Positions 5,983 to 12,713 of a stretch of DNA of 12,718 nt are shown here, one piece after another. This DNA comes from JBOFEH01 sp051650265 (GTDB lineage Bacteria; Bacillota; Clostridia; Lachnospirales; Cellulosilyticaceae). Position 1 is the stretch's first letter, and each line of letters starts with the position of its first letter. The translations under genes and the position numbers were made by a program. The notes beneath the pieces were generated by a model. That model searched no databases. It was not told where the DNA came from and saw nothing but the letters and a program-made list of their open reading frames with translations. Location: assembly GCA_051650265.1 (NCBI GenBank), contig JBOFIR010000090.1:1-12718 (forward strand), read 5' to 3'.

Positions 5983-6187
5983 GTGAGGAGGAAGAGAAAT
6001 AAAGGGAGAAAATTGTAATCAACCTGTAATGGAATAAAAGTATCAGATAATTTAAAATAAATAAAAGATACAATTTAGGGGGTTACGAAGATGTGTAAAT
6101 TACGTTATGCCATTGCTTAATGTGGTGGATGAAAACTCTTCACTACATTTAAATCATTAAGAACTTATAAATGTGAGGAGAAAAAAG
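5983..6187. other. Intergenic, no gene recognised
   Basis: About 200 AT-rich bases separate the hairpin from the first acetyltransferase of the next cluster. A nine-codon ORF (ATG at 6091, after a GGGGG run) is present, but nothing supports it as a gene. No clear promoter stands out, although one must lie in this stretch if the GNAT-PspC cluster is transcribed independently. Confidence 0.4.
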
Positions 6188-6616
6188 ATGAGTACAATTC
6201 AAGTGAAGAAGTATGAGCAGTACAAAGAAAATGAAATTTTAGCATTGTATAACAGTGTGGGGTGGGTCAACTATACGAACAATCCTCAGATGTTAAGAAA
6301 TGCTTATAAAGGTTCTTTAGCCATCGTGGGAGCCTATGAAGATGAGAAATTAGTTGGGATTATTCGTGTAGTAGGAGATGGGCATTCGATTATATACATC
6401 CAAGATATTATTGTATTGCCTGAGTATCAAAGAAGGGGCATTGGGAGTCTTATGCTTAAGGAAATACTAAGTGTATATGCCCATGTCTATCAAAAAATTT
6501 TACTTACAGACAACCAGCCCAATACAGTAGCTTTTTATAAGCAAATGGCATTTACTCCTGATTTTGAAATGGGATGTGTTGCATTTGCCCAGTTTACTAT
6601 AGCATCAACAACTTAA
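6188..6616 (+). CDS. GNAT-family N-acetyltransferase
   Basis: This 142-residue single-domain GNAT enzyme uses acetyl-CoA. Visible parts are the N-terminal ALYNSVGWVNYTNNP, the beta-strand IYIQDIIVLPEYQ (69-81), the pyrophosphate loop QRRGIGSLML (81-90) and the C-terminal segment TDNQPNTVAFYKQMAF (107-122) with the usual Asn and Tyr. This architecture is close to small GNATs with PhnO/YjdJ-like folds, whose substrates range from polyamines to protein N-termini; none can be assigned. I chose ATG at 6188, with GAGGAG seven to eight bases upstream, over a GTG at 6173 that lies in front of that site. A second, unrelated GNAT gene follows after 45 bases, so the two are probably co-transcribed. Confidence 0.88.
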   Translation: MSTIQVKKYEQYKENEILALYNSVGWVNYTNNPQMLRNAYKGSLAIVGAYEDEKLVGIIRVVGDGHSIIYIQDIIVLPEYQRRGIGSLMLKEILSVYAHVYQKILLTDNQPNTVAFYKQMAFTPDFEMGCVAFAQFTIASTT

Positions 6617-6661
6617 GGTGAATCAATTATTAATTCAGGGGATTTGAGGGAGGAAATAGAG

Positions 6662-7072
6662 ATGAAATACATTTTAGAAGAGCTTGATGAAGATGAGATA
6701 GACGCTTTGGAGGAAATGCTCAGCGTATACAATGAAAAGTATATAACATACAAGCTGAATGGGCAAATGAGCATGGGGATAAAGGTTGATAATAAAGTAG
6801 TTGCAGGTGTTGATGCATGTATGACAGCTTTTAAAATCTTATATGTGTCTACGCTGTTTGTAGATGAAACATATCGCAGACATGGATTAGGAAGAGCTTT
6901 AATGAAAGAAGTAGAAAAAAGAGCTTTGATATTAGGGGCCAATATGATTAGGCTTGATACATTCAATTGGCAAGGAAAAGAATTTTATGAGGCAATAGGT
7001 TATGAACAAGTAGGGCATTATGAAAATGAGCAAGATGGATTTTCAGAACACTTCTTTTTGAAAAGATTATAA
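6662..7072 (+). CDS. GNAT-family N-acetyltransferase
   Basis: This 136-residue GNAT enzyme has the acetyl-CoA motif YRRHGLGRALM (71-81) following the strand ILYVSTLFVDET (59-70). The C-terminal part LDTFNWQGKEFYEAIGYEQ (98-116) matches motif B. An acidic N-terminus (LEELDEDEIDALEEML) precedes the fold. It differs strongly from the acetyltransferase just upstream, so the pair is not a recent tandem duplication. The ATG at 6662 follows GGGAGG with a normal spacing. The TTG at 6644 would put that site inside the gene. The next gene (PspC domain) starts 33 bases downstream, suggesting one transcription unit. Substrate unknown. Confidence 0.87.
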   Translation: MKYILEELDEDEIDALEEMLSVYNEKYITYKLNGQMSMGIKVDNKVVAGVDACMTAFKILYVSTLFVDETYRRHGLGRALMKEVEKRALILGANMIRLDTFNWQGKEFYEAIGYEQVGHYENEQDGFSEHFFLKRL

Positions 7073-7105
7073 GAGTGAAATAGAGAGAAAGGGGAGTCAT
7101 AAAAA

Positions 7106-7279
7106 ATGGAAAATAAATTATATAAGTCGAAGGATGATGTCGTCATCGAAGGGATCTGTGGCGGGGTAGCGGAGCATTTTGGATTTAATGTGAAAGCCCT
7201 AAGGATCATTTTTATCATAACGGGGTCTATTTGGTTATATATCATTTTATGGATTCTTATGCCATCTAGGAATAAGTAG
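7106..7279 (+). CDS. Small PspC-domain membrane protein
   Basis: This 57-residue ORF is short but clear. It is a single PspC domain (PF04024): LYKSKDDVVIEGICGGVAEH (5-24) matches the LYRS...GVCGGLAEY signature, followed by FNVKALRIIFIITGS and a hydrophobic helix ending in YIILWILMP (45-53). PspC proteins sense or respond to membrane stress, and in enterobacteria PspC partners PspB and PspA. In Bacillota, stand-alone mini-PspC proteins are common and less understood. No pspA is visible nearby. The ATG is preceded by GGGGAG at a somewhat long spacing. It sits between the GNAT pair and the amidase gene, and the 90-base gap to the amidase contains no clear terminator. Confidence 0.88.
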   Translation: MENKLYKSKDDVVIEGICGGVAEHFGFNVKALRIIFIITGSIWLYIILWILMPSRNK

Positions 7280-7369
7280 GAGAAACAAAAGGGAGATAGG
7301 GGTAAAAAAGCGTGTATTACACAAAAGATAATCACTAAGCTATTAGGCTAGTGCGGAGGGTTTTATATT

Positions 7370-8773
7370 GTGAAAAAATATTTATTTTTGATAATCACTT
7401 TAGTGGTATTCAGTATGGGGATGACTAAAACTCAGGCGACGCCTTTAGAATTAGTATACGACGGCAGTACACATGTTTATGATCTCGCGCCGATTACTTT
7501 ATACATAGAGGATACATTAGTAGAGACCTATGCTATGCCACCTGTCCAAATCGAAGAAGTCACATTAGTACCGATACGAGAAGTTTTTGAGCCTATGGGG
7601 GCTTTTGTAGAGTGGAAAGAAGGCGAAAAGAAAGCCTATATTGCCTATCAAGATACTTTAATTGTACTAGAGATGAACAATCCTGAGGTATGGTTAAATG
7701 GTGAGACTTTTGCTCTCGATCTACCTGCCAAAACAATAAACAATAAGATTATGGTACCTGTACGATTTATCAGTGAACAGCTAGGTTTTGAAGTAAGATG
7801 GGACGGAGGATCACGGACAATCCGTATTAATAGTCCTATTGAAACATTACCTGAAATAGAAGAATCAGAAGAAACTGAGGACAAGCAAGAGGATTCAGAT
7901 GTAGAAGTGAGTGAAGCCGACATACGCTATGAGCGTGGTGAGACCAAGCTGTTCATTGGACTAGGCGAGCAGGTCTTAGGGGATCAAATCACGATACAAA
8001 ATGATTATATAGGCAAAAAAATCACAATCGACTTAGGCGGTTATTATGGAGATACTTTTAATGACAGTGAGCTCATGATCAAAGATGCTGTGATTGCGTA
8101 CATAGAAATTAATAATACCTTAACGACTCAGATCATTTTACATATGAATGGGATCTATGAACATGAACTAGAGATACAAGCAGACCAATTAGCAATTCAA
8201 TTGATAAAACCAAGAGATAAATATGATAAAATTCTCTTCTTAGATGCAGGGCATGGTGGAAAAGCACCAGGAAGTGTTTCCAATAACTTAATAGAAAAAG
8301 AAGTGAACCTCAAGCAAACTTTAGCAGTCAGAGACTTAATCGAAAATAATACAGATATCAAAGTCTATTTAACACGAACAGACGATAGAAGTGTGAGCAC
8401 TGAGGAAAGGCCCTTCATAGCAAATGAGATCGGTGCCGACTTATTCGTCAGTATTCACAACAACTCTATTGATAGACCAGAGATAAATGGGACAGAGGTA
8501 CTCTATTATCCAGATACCATTGGGAGTGAAAATAAAAGCATTGCAGAGATTTTCCAAGAAAAAATAGTGGCGTATGGTGGATTAAAGGATCGGGGAACGC
8601 GGCCAGATCCAGAGTTGTGGGTACTTAAGATGACGCATATGCCAGCGGTACTCATTGAAGGTGGGTTTCTCTCAAATGCTGAGGATGCATTTTGCTTGGG
8701 AAGCGAAGCATTTACCATGGCTTATGCCTATGCAGTGTATGAAGCAATTGTAGAATTTTTTAATCATTTTTAA
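7370..8773 (+). CDS. Secreted N-acetylmuramoyl-L-alanine amidase (Amidase_3) with Cu-amine-oxidase-like and AMIN domains
   Basis: This 467-residue exported cell-wall hydrolase cleaves the bond between N-acetylmuramic acid and L-alanine in peptidoglycan. Domains in order: signal peptide (1-23, likely cut after TKTQA); copper-amine-oxidase-N-like domain (about 30-155, with TLVPIREVFEPMGAFVEW and MVPVRFISEQLGFEVRW as its two typical repeats); acidic linker (158-183); AMIN-like beta domain (about 185-280); and Amidase_3 catalytic domain (287-465). The zinc ligands are all visible: His295 in DAGHGG, Glu309 in LIEKEV and His363 in SIHNN, with catalytic Glu430 in VLIEGGFLSN. The enzyme should be active. 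The N-terminal domains probably bind the wall or septum. The start is GTG at 7370, with GGAGG ten bases upstream. A GC-rich terminator follows. An ECF sigma gene begins about 180 bases later. Confidence 0.94.
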   Translation: MKKYLFLIITLVVFSMGMTKTQATPLELVYDGSTHVYDLAPITLYIEDTLVETYAMPPVQIEEVTLVPIREVFEPMGAFVEWKEGEKKAYIAYQDTLIVLEMNNPEVWLNGETFALDLPAKTINNKIMVPVRFISEQLGFEVRWDGGSRTIRINSPIETLPEIEESEETEDKQEDSDVEVSEADIRYERGETKLFIGLGEQVLGDQITIQNDYIGKKITIDLGGYYGDTFNDSELMIKDAVIAYIEINNTLTTQIILHMNGIYEHELEIQADQLAIQLIKPRDKYDKILFLDAGHGGKAPGSVSNNLIEKEVNLKQTLAVRDLIENNTDIKVYLTRTDDRSVSTEERPFIANEIGADLFVSIHNNSIDRPEINGTEVLYYPDTIGSENKSIAEIFQEKIVAYGGLKDRGTRPDPELWVLKMTHMPAVLIEGGFLSNAEDAFCLGSEAFTMAYAYAVYEAIVEFFNHF

Positions 8774-8805
8774 GGATGTAGGCCTTAGTAGATGCTGATT
8801 TCCTC

Positions 8806-8838
8806 AATCCCCCCTTTTTGTGAAGGGGGGGATTTTTA
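8806..8838 (+). terminator. Rho-independent terminator after amidase gene
   Basis: AATCCCCCCTT (8806-8816) pairs with AAGGGGGGGATT (8823-8834) around a short T-rich loop and is followed by TTT. This is a strong GC stem ending the amidase transcript and insulating the ECF operon. Confidence 0.85.
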
Positions 8839-8897
8839 TGTGCGATAGAGATGAGCTAGGCTGGTTGTTGCAAAAAAGATTATAAAAAATAAAAATA

Positions 8898-8926
8898 TGT
8901 TACATTTAAGCATGCTGAGGTGTCTA
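8898..8926 (+). promoter_or_regulatory. Possible ECF-type autoregulatory promoter
   Basis: TGTTACA (8898-8904), 17 bases, then GTCTA (8922-8926, in GTCTAAAAG) resembles ECF promoters. The -10 word is nearly the same as GTCTAATAG in front of the second sigma gene. If used, transcription would start near 8932, just before the ribosome site, and this excludes the upstream GTG at 8920 as start codon. By-eye match only. Confidence 0.35.
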
Positions 8927-8949
8927 AAAGGGGAAGGGAGGGAAGAGTG

Positions 8950-9480
8950 GTGGAATATATTATAGACTTACAAAAAGAAGAGTTGATGGATATAGAGCGT
9001 TTGGTAAGTGCGTATGGGGATAGTGTCTTGAGGATGTGTGTGTTGTATTTGAAGGATAGGGCACTTGCAGAGGATGCGGTGCAAGAGACATTTATCAAGG
9101 TCTATCAAAAGTATCATACATTCAAGCATGAGGCAGGGGAGAAGACTTGGATCATGAAGATTGCGATCAATACGTGCAAGAATTATAGACGGACATGCTG
9201 GTTTCAAAAGGTAATCACAGGGGTTGATTTAGAGACAATATCAGAAGAGTCCATAGAAGGCAAAATGATTCAAGGAGAGGATGAGAAGCGCCTTTTTGAT
9301 GAGGTAATGGGACTGAGTATCAAATACAAAGAGGTGATTTTGCTTTATTATTATCAAGAGTTGTCAACAAAGGAAATAGCAGAAGTACTTGGCTTGAAGG
9401 AAGGTACTGTAAGAGTGAGATTACAAAGGGCGAGAGAAAAGCTTTCAGTGCAGCTCAGGGAGGTGGGTATGTATGAATAA
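8950..9480 (+). CDS. ECF RNA polymerase sigma factor
   Basis: This 176-residue ECF sigma factor directs RNA polymerase to a small stress regulon. The sigma-2 region (about residues 17-80) includes the core-binding/-10 helix LAEDAVQETFIKVYQKY (39-55) and WIMKIAINTCKNYRR (67-81). The sigma-4 region (about 113-168) ends with the DNA-binding helix-turn-helix ELSTKEIAEVLGLKEGTVRVRLQRAREKL (137-165). The linker is short, as expected for the group. The start is uncertain. GTG at 8950, or the adjacent GTG at 8947, sits after GGGAGGG, whereas GTG at 8920 lies before that site, and ATG at 8986 would also keep the domain intact. The stop overlaps the start of the next gene by eight bases, tying sigma to its membrane anti-sigma factor. 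The second pair in this window is convergent. Confidence 0.9.
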   Translation: MEYIIDLQKEELMDIERLVSAYGDSVLRMCVLYLKDRALAEDAVQETFIKVYQKYHTFKHEAGEKTWIMKIAINTCKNYRRTCWFQKVITGVDLETISEESIEGKMIQGEDEKRLFDEVMGLSIKYKEVILLYYYQELSTKEIAEVLGLKEGTVRVRLQRAREKLSVQLREVGMYE

Positions 9481-10942
9481 AGAGTATGATTTAAAAAAGG
9501 TCATTGATCAAACATTGCAACAAGTCAAGGTAGATGAGGCGTTAGAAGAAACCATTAAGGCAAGATGCTTAAAGCAGCGCCGTGGGATAGGTGGACAGAG
9601 CAGTCTGATGAGTAAAGGGTTGAAGCAGGTAGCGCTATGGGTATTTGTCACGATAACAGTCTTATCAGGAACAGCATATGCCCTAACCCATATTGGGAGT
9701 ATCAATACATTCATCGATCAAACTATGCTCGAGCAAATTGCGCCCCATGTACAGCAGATCAATCAGATGAGTCAAAAGGGAGAGATTCAGATGGTTGTGG
9801 AGACAGCGATTACAGATCATTACAAATCCTTGTTGGTATTTAGCTTTATTAATGAAGGCGAGAAGCCTTGGGAAGAGACAATCATCCTTGGAGATTGGGA
9901 CGAATCATGGACCCGAGGCACAGGATGGGCCCCACCAGTTGTGTCAGAAGATGGCAGGAAACTGACATACTGTGTCAGAGGATACAACACGGAGGATATG
10001 TTGCAGAATAAGACATTTGAGCTGCGTGCAAGCAATTTGATTCAATCCTATGAGGTAGAAGAGGCTGTAGACATACCTCTTGCAGAGCTAGCTGGAGAGG
10101 AGCCATTGGTACTAGATACCATAGACTATGACTATCCTTCAAATAGCAAGTATCTGTATATGAAGCTTGAAAGGCTTCTGCGCCAAAAGTTTGGAGATAG
10201 TCAGAGAATTACATTGAAAGAAAATCCAAAGGTAAGTTTGATGTATGTTGGCATGATTCAGGATTCTAAGCTTGAGGATCCTATGAATCCTGATGGCGGA
10301 CTGACAGTGTTTACACGCAACCCAAGTGATAAGTACTGGACGGACTCAGATGATGACTATATGGTAGGCTGGGTAACTGAGGTGATGGACACCCGTACGG
10401 GGGAGCGCTATGAGTCGGGACTGAGAGCTGTTAATTATGATGGACCGACGTTGTGGAAAGGTGGCGTGGGCGTGAGTCAGTTTCCAGAACTGATGGACCC
10501 TAGCATCATACCTTATCTCAAAGCTACTAAGATCACTTATGATGTGCAGGAGGTTGTAGCAGATCAAGACTGGAAAGTTAAGTTTCAAGTCAAAGATACT
10601 ACGACAGTACCGACTATAAGTACTGAGATACAGATTACAGAAAATGGTCAGCAGGTTCAGGTAAGTCAAGTGGATTGCTCTGTATTAGGGGTTGCTTTGC
10701 AAGGAACCTATGAGGGTAGAGCCTACAGCCTAGATGGTGTATCTATTACTGATGATATGAATGTAAATTTGAAGATGAAAGATGGGTCAATCCTGCCACT
10801 CTATCAGGAAAATATGAGTACAAATAGAGGTGGATTTTTGACGTATTATATGAGCATGGATGAGAATAATCAGCCATTATTTATCGATATGGAGCAAGTA
10901 CAAGCTATTCTCATCAATGAAAAAGAAGTCATGTTACCATGA
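9473..10942 (+). CDS. Membrane-anchored anti-sigma factor (DUF4179-like)
   Basis: This 489-residue protein is translationally coupled to the ECF sigma gene (eight-base overlap). It has a short cytoplasmic N-terminus (1-50, MNKEYDLKKVIDQTLQQVKV and an Arg/Lys-rich stretch before the membrane), one transmembrane helix (about 52-71, ALWVFVTITVLSGTAYAL) and a roughly 415-residue extracytoplasmic beta-rich domain. This fits the DUF4179-type anti-sigma proteins of clostridia: the N-terminus would hold the sigma factor and the outer domain sense an envelope signal. There is no HxxxCxxC zinc motif, so it is not a ZAS-type factor. The signal is unknown. The final codons and stop lie inside the terminator hairpin, an unusual overlap. 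Role inferred from topology and linkage; the outer domain itself shows no motif I recognise. Confidence 0.82.
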   Translation: MNKEYDLKKVIDQTLQQVKVDEALEETIKARCLKQRRGIGGQSSLMSKGLKQVALWVFVTITVLSGTAYALTHIGSINTFIDQTMLEQIAPHVQQINQMSQKGEIQMVVETAITDHYKSLLVFSFINEGEKPWEETIILGDWDESWTRGTGWAPPVVSEDGRKLTYCVRGYNTEDMLQNKTFELRASNLIQSYEVEEAVDIPLAELAGEEPLVLDTIDYDYPSNSKYLYMKLERLLRQKFGDSQRITLKENPKVSLMYVGMIQDSKLEDPMNPDGGLTVFTRNPSDKYWTDSDDDYMVGWVTEVMDTRTGERYESGLRAVNYDGPTLWKGGVGVSQFPELMDPSIIPYLKATKITYDVQEVVADQDWKVKFQVKDTTTVPTISTEIQITENGQQVQVSQVDCSVLGVALQGTYEGRAYSLDGVSITDDMNVNLKMKDGSILPLYQENMSTNRGGFLTYYMSMDENNQPLFIDMEQVQAILINEKEVMLP

Positions 10943-10953
10943 CTTCTTTTTTT
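10920..10953. terminator. Bidirectional terminator between convergent anti-sigma genes
   Basis: AAAAAGAAGTCATG (10920-10933) pairs perfectly with CATGACTTCTTTTT (10938-10951) around the four-base loop TTAC. T-runs follow on both strands, so it ends both operons. The left arm and loop are coding, and the TGA stop (10940-10942) is in the right arm. The minus-strand gene stops at 10956. Confidence 0.9.
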
Positions 10954-10955
10954 GT

Positions 10956-11987
10956 TTATTCTTGTGACACCTTATTAAAGGTGAGGGAGTCATCACCCTG
11001 TAGGGTAGGAATTTGCAGGGTGAAGGAATCACCCACTTCGTCGGCTAGGCCTTCGAAGGTGAGGACGACGCGTTGCCCTTCGGCTACGCTTTCCATCCAG
11101 CCTGCGCGGCCTGTGGTGAATGTGTCACCGCTCTCGCTGATGAGCACAGCGTGGATGACATTTTCATCTACAGGTGCTTTGACGATCATGTCAATTTTGA
11201 GGCCGGTCTTGATGGCCTCGGCGCTGGTGAGTGTGAATAGCGTGTTTGGGGTGGTCAGCTCATAAGTTGCATGGGCAGTAGGCGTGTCTTCTTCGGGGAA
11301 GGCAATCTCTAGTTGCCAGTCACCAGAGAAGGTAGCAAGCTGAGTGCTTTGTAAGGTAAGGCCTTTGATGTCTCCGAAGTTCCCAGCAGATGAATTAAGT
11401 ACGAGGTCAATGAGTACCTCACCTTGGCTGATGGCGCGAGTATCGACACTTTCGGTGGAAGTTGAGATGAAATGAATAGATTCCCCTTCTTCATCAATTT
11501 CTTGAAGCATACGCCCTTGGTCGTCTGTGATATTAAATTGGTCGACAAACCTTGGGCTATGTTGGGTGTATTTGAAGCCTTTGAGTAGCGCAGGGTCTTT
11601 TGCCGTGAGGTGAAGTTGCAGGTGGATAATCGTTGGGTCAATGAAGCCACCTACGGCTTCTAGGGTGATCCCGTTACTTTCGCTGATGATGCCATCAAAG
11701 TACTGCATGGCACCTTGTGTCAGTGCCGATTCAACGCCTTGGTAGGAACCACCAAATAGGCGTTCTTTAATCGTTGCCATCAGTGGCGTCTGAAGTGTGA
11801 GCACACTTGCAGCTACTAAGCCTGCGGCGATAAACCATTTTTTTGTATTTGATTTTTTTCTTTTTCGATTCATGGATAAGATCTCCTCGTATGCAGATTG
11901 TGTTTTTGCCTTTACCGACTCAGGCAGGGGCTCATCTTGCGTGATGAATGATTGAATGTAGGTGTCTAGATCGTGCTGTGATTTCAT
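10956..11987 (-). CDS. Membrane-anchored anti-sigma factor, DUF4179-type
   Basis: This 343-residue protein has a cytoplasmic N-terminus (1-48) ending in a basic run (NRKRKKSNTKK), a single transmembrane helix (51-71, WFIAAGLVAASVLTL...) and an extracytoplasmic domain (72-343) beginning TIKERLFGGSYQGVESALTQG. The N-terminal pattern DLDTYIQSF...LPESVKAKTQSAYEEIL followed by a Lys/Arg-rich stretch and helix is that of DUF4179-type anti-sigma factors, which pair with adjacent ECF sigma genes. No zinc-binding HxxxCxxC is present. The ATG at 11987 comes one base after the sigma gene's stop, with AAGGAGG inside the sigma gene's end, so the two are coupled. Its base composition is visibly richer in G+C than the region 4050-6190. 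It shares architecture, but little sequence, with the anti-sigma gene converging on it. Confidence 0.87.
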   Translation of the reverse strand: MKSQHDLDTYIQSFITQDEPLPESVKAKTQSAYEEILSMNRKRKKSNTKKWFIAAGLVAASVLTLQTPLMATIKERLFGGSYQGVESALTQGAMQYFDGIISESNGITLEAVGGFIDPTIIHLQLHLTAKDPALLKGFKYTQHSPRFVDQFNITDDQGRMLQEIDEEGESIHFISTSTESVDTRAISQGEVLIDLVLNSSAGNFGDIKGLTLQSTQLATFSGDWQLEIAFPEEDTPTAHATYELTTPNTLFTLTSAEAIKTGLKIDMIVKAPVDENVIHAVLISESGDTFTTGRAGWMESVAEGQRVVLTFEGLADEVGDSFTLQIPTLQGDDSLTFNKVSQE

Positions 11988-11988
11988 T

Positions 11989-12501
11989 TCAAAGCCCTCC
12001 TTGTTCGCTCTTTAAAAAGATTTCTTTAAAATACCGTCTGGCTCTGGTGAGGCGTGACTTGACTGTGTTCTCACTTTCGTGCAGGCGTTCGCCAATCTCT
12101 CTGGTGTTGAAGCCTTGATTGTAGTAGAGATTGAGTACAAGTTGTTGCGCCTTGGAGAGTGAGGCAAGGCAGTCATCGACCTCTAGTTTGGAAGTGTCAG
12201 TGCCAAGAGTTGCCTGATCTGTATAGTGTTCAAGTAGGACAACCTTCTGATTGGCCTTGATAATATCGTTACATTTATTGATAAGTATGCGGGTGAGCCA
12301 TGTGTTGAAGTAGCGAGGGTTTTTGAGTGTATGCAAAGACTTATAGGCTGCTAAGATCGTCTCTTGCATGGCGTCCCCAATATCTTCTTCATGGGCCAGA
12401 ATGGCTTTGGCAGTCTTATAGAGTGAGACTTCACTTTGCTGCATGAGCGAGACAAAAGCCTCGGCATCACCCTTCATTGCTTTTTTAATCAGTCGTTCCA
12501 T
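11989..12501 (-). CDS. ECF RNA polymerase sigma factor
   Basis: This 170-residue sigma-70-family ECF factor has a sigma-2 region (about residues 14-83) that includes AHEEDIGDAMQETILAAYK (36-54) and YFNTWLTRILINKCNDI (64-80). The sigma-4 region (107-160) ends in the helix-turn-helix FNTREIGERLHESENTVKSRLTRARRYF (131-158). The best start is ATG at 12501, with AAAGGA nine bases upstream. An upstream TTG at 12570 would place the proposed promoter inside the gene. It differs clearly from the other ECF factor in this window (for example in the sigma-2 helix and C-terminus), so the two are different groups, not a recent duplicate. Its partner anti-sigma gene follows with a one-base gap. Autoregulation is suggested by an ECF-like promoter motif upstream. 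Confidence 0.92.
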   Translation of the reverse strand: MERLIKKAMKGDAEAFVSLMQQSEVSLYKTAKAILAHEEDIGDAMQETILAAYKSLHTLKNPRYFNTWLTRILINKCNDIIKANQKVVLLEHYTDQATLGTDTSKLEVDDCLASLSKAQQLVLNLYYNQGFNTREIGERLHESENTVKSRLTRARRYFKEIFLKSEQGGL

Positions 12502-12540
12502 GGTGAGTTCCTTTCGTTCTTTGTGTAAGCTTACATCTAT

Positions 12541-12569
12541 TAGACTGTGGAGAGAAGGATTTGGGTGCA
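12541..12569 (-). promoter_or_regulatory. Candidate ECF-type promoter of second sigma operon
   Basis: On the minus strand TGCACCC (12569-12563), a 17-base spacer and GTCTA (12545-12541, in GTCTAATAG) resemble the TGxAAC...GTC pattern of ECF promoters. The expected transcript starts about 35 bases before the ATG at 12501, a good fit for an autoregulated sigma gene. By-eye match; no housekeeping promoter was equally good. Confidence 0.45.
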
Positions 12570-12602
12570 ATCAAAATTAAAAATAAATTTTCTGAAAACA
12601 TA

Positions 12603-12631
12603 TTGACAAAAAGAGCACTCAGGCATATTAT
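12603..12631 (+). promoter_or_regulatory. SigA-type promoter for the gene beginning at the right edge
   Basis: A perfect TTGACA (12603-12608), a 17-base spacer and TATTAT (12626-12631) precede operator-like repeats and a start codon at 12714. The predicted transcription start is near 12638. Confidence 0.8.
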
Positions 12632-12680
12632 ATCGGTATAAGATATATCGCAAGTCGATATAACAAGATGCGATATATCG
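12632..12680. promoter_or_regulatory. Repeated CGATATATCG-type operator sites
   Basis: GATATATCG occurs at 12642-12650 and again at 12672-12680, 30 bases apart. The second is part of the perfect palindrome CGATATATCG (12671-12680). The first forms an inverted repeat with CGATATAAC (12656-12664) across five bases. The cluster covers the expected transcription start, typical of a repressor of the PadR or similar winged-helix type; the protein is inferred, not seen. Confidence 0.6.
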
Positions 12681-12713
12681 AGAGATGATATTAATTTGAA
12701 AAGGGTGAGGGAT

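Noticed and set aside
6091..6120. Nine-codon ORF after a GGGGG run upstream of the first plus-strand GNAT gene
   Set aside because: Too short and without conserved context; equally likely to be chance in AT-rich DNA.
10939..11265. Plus-strand 108-codon frame at the convergent junction
   Set aside because: Ser/Arg/Thr-rich shadow of the second anti-sigma gene; it starts within the terminator hairpin.
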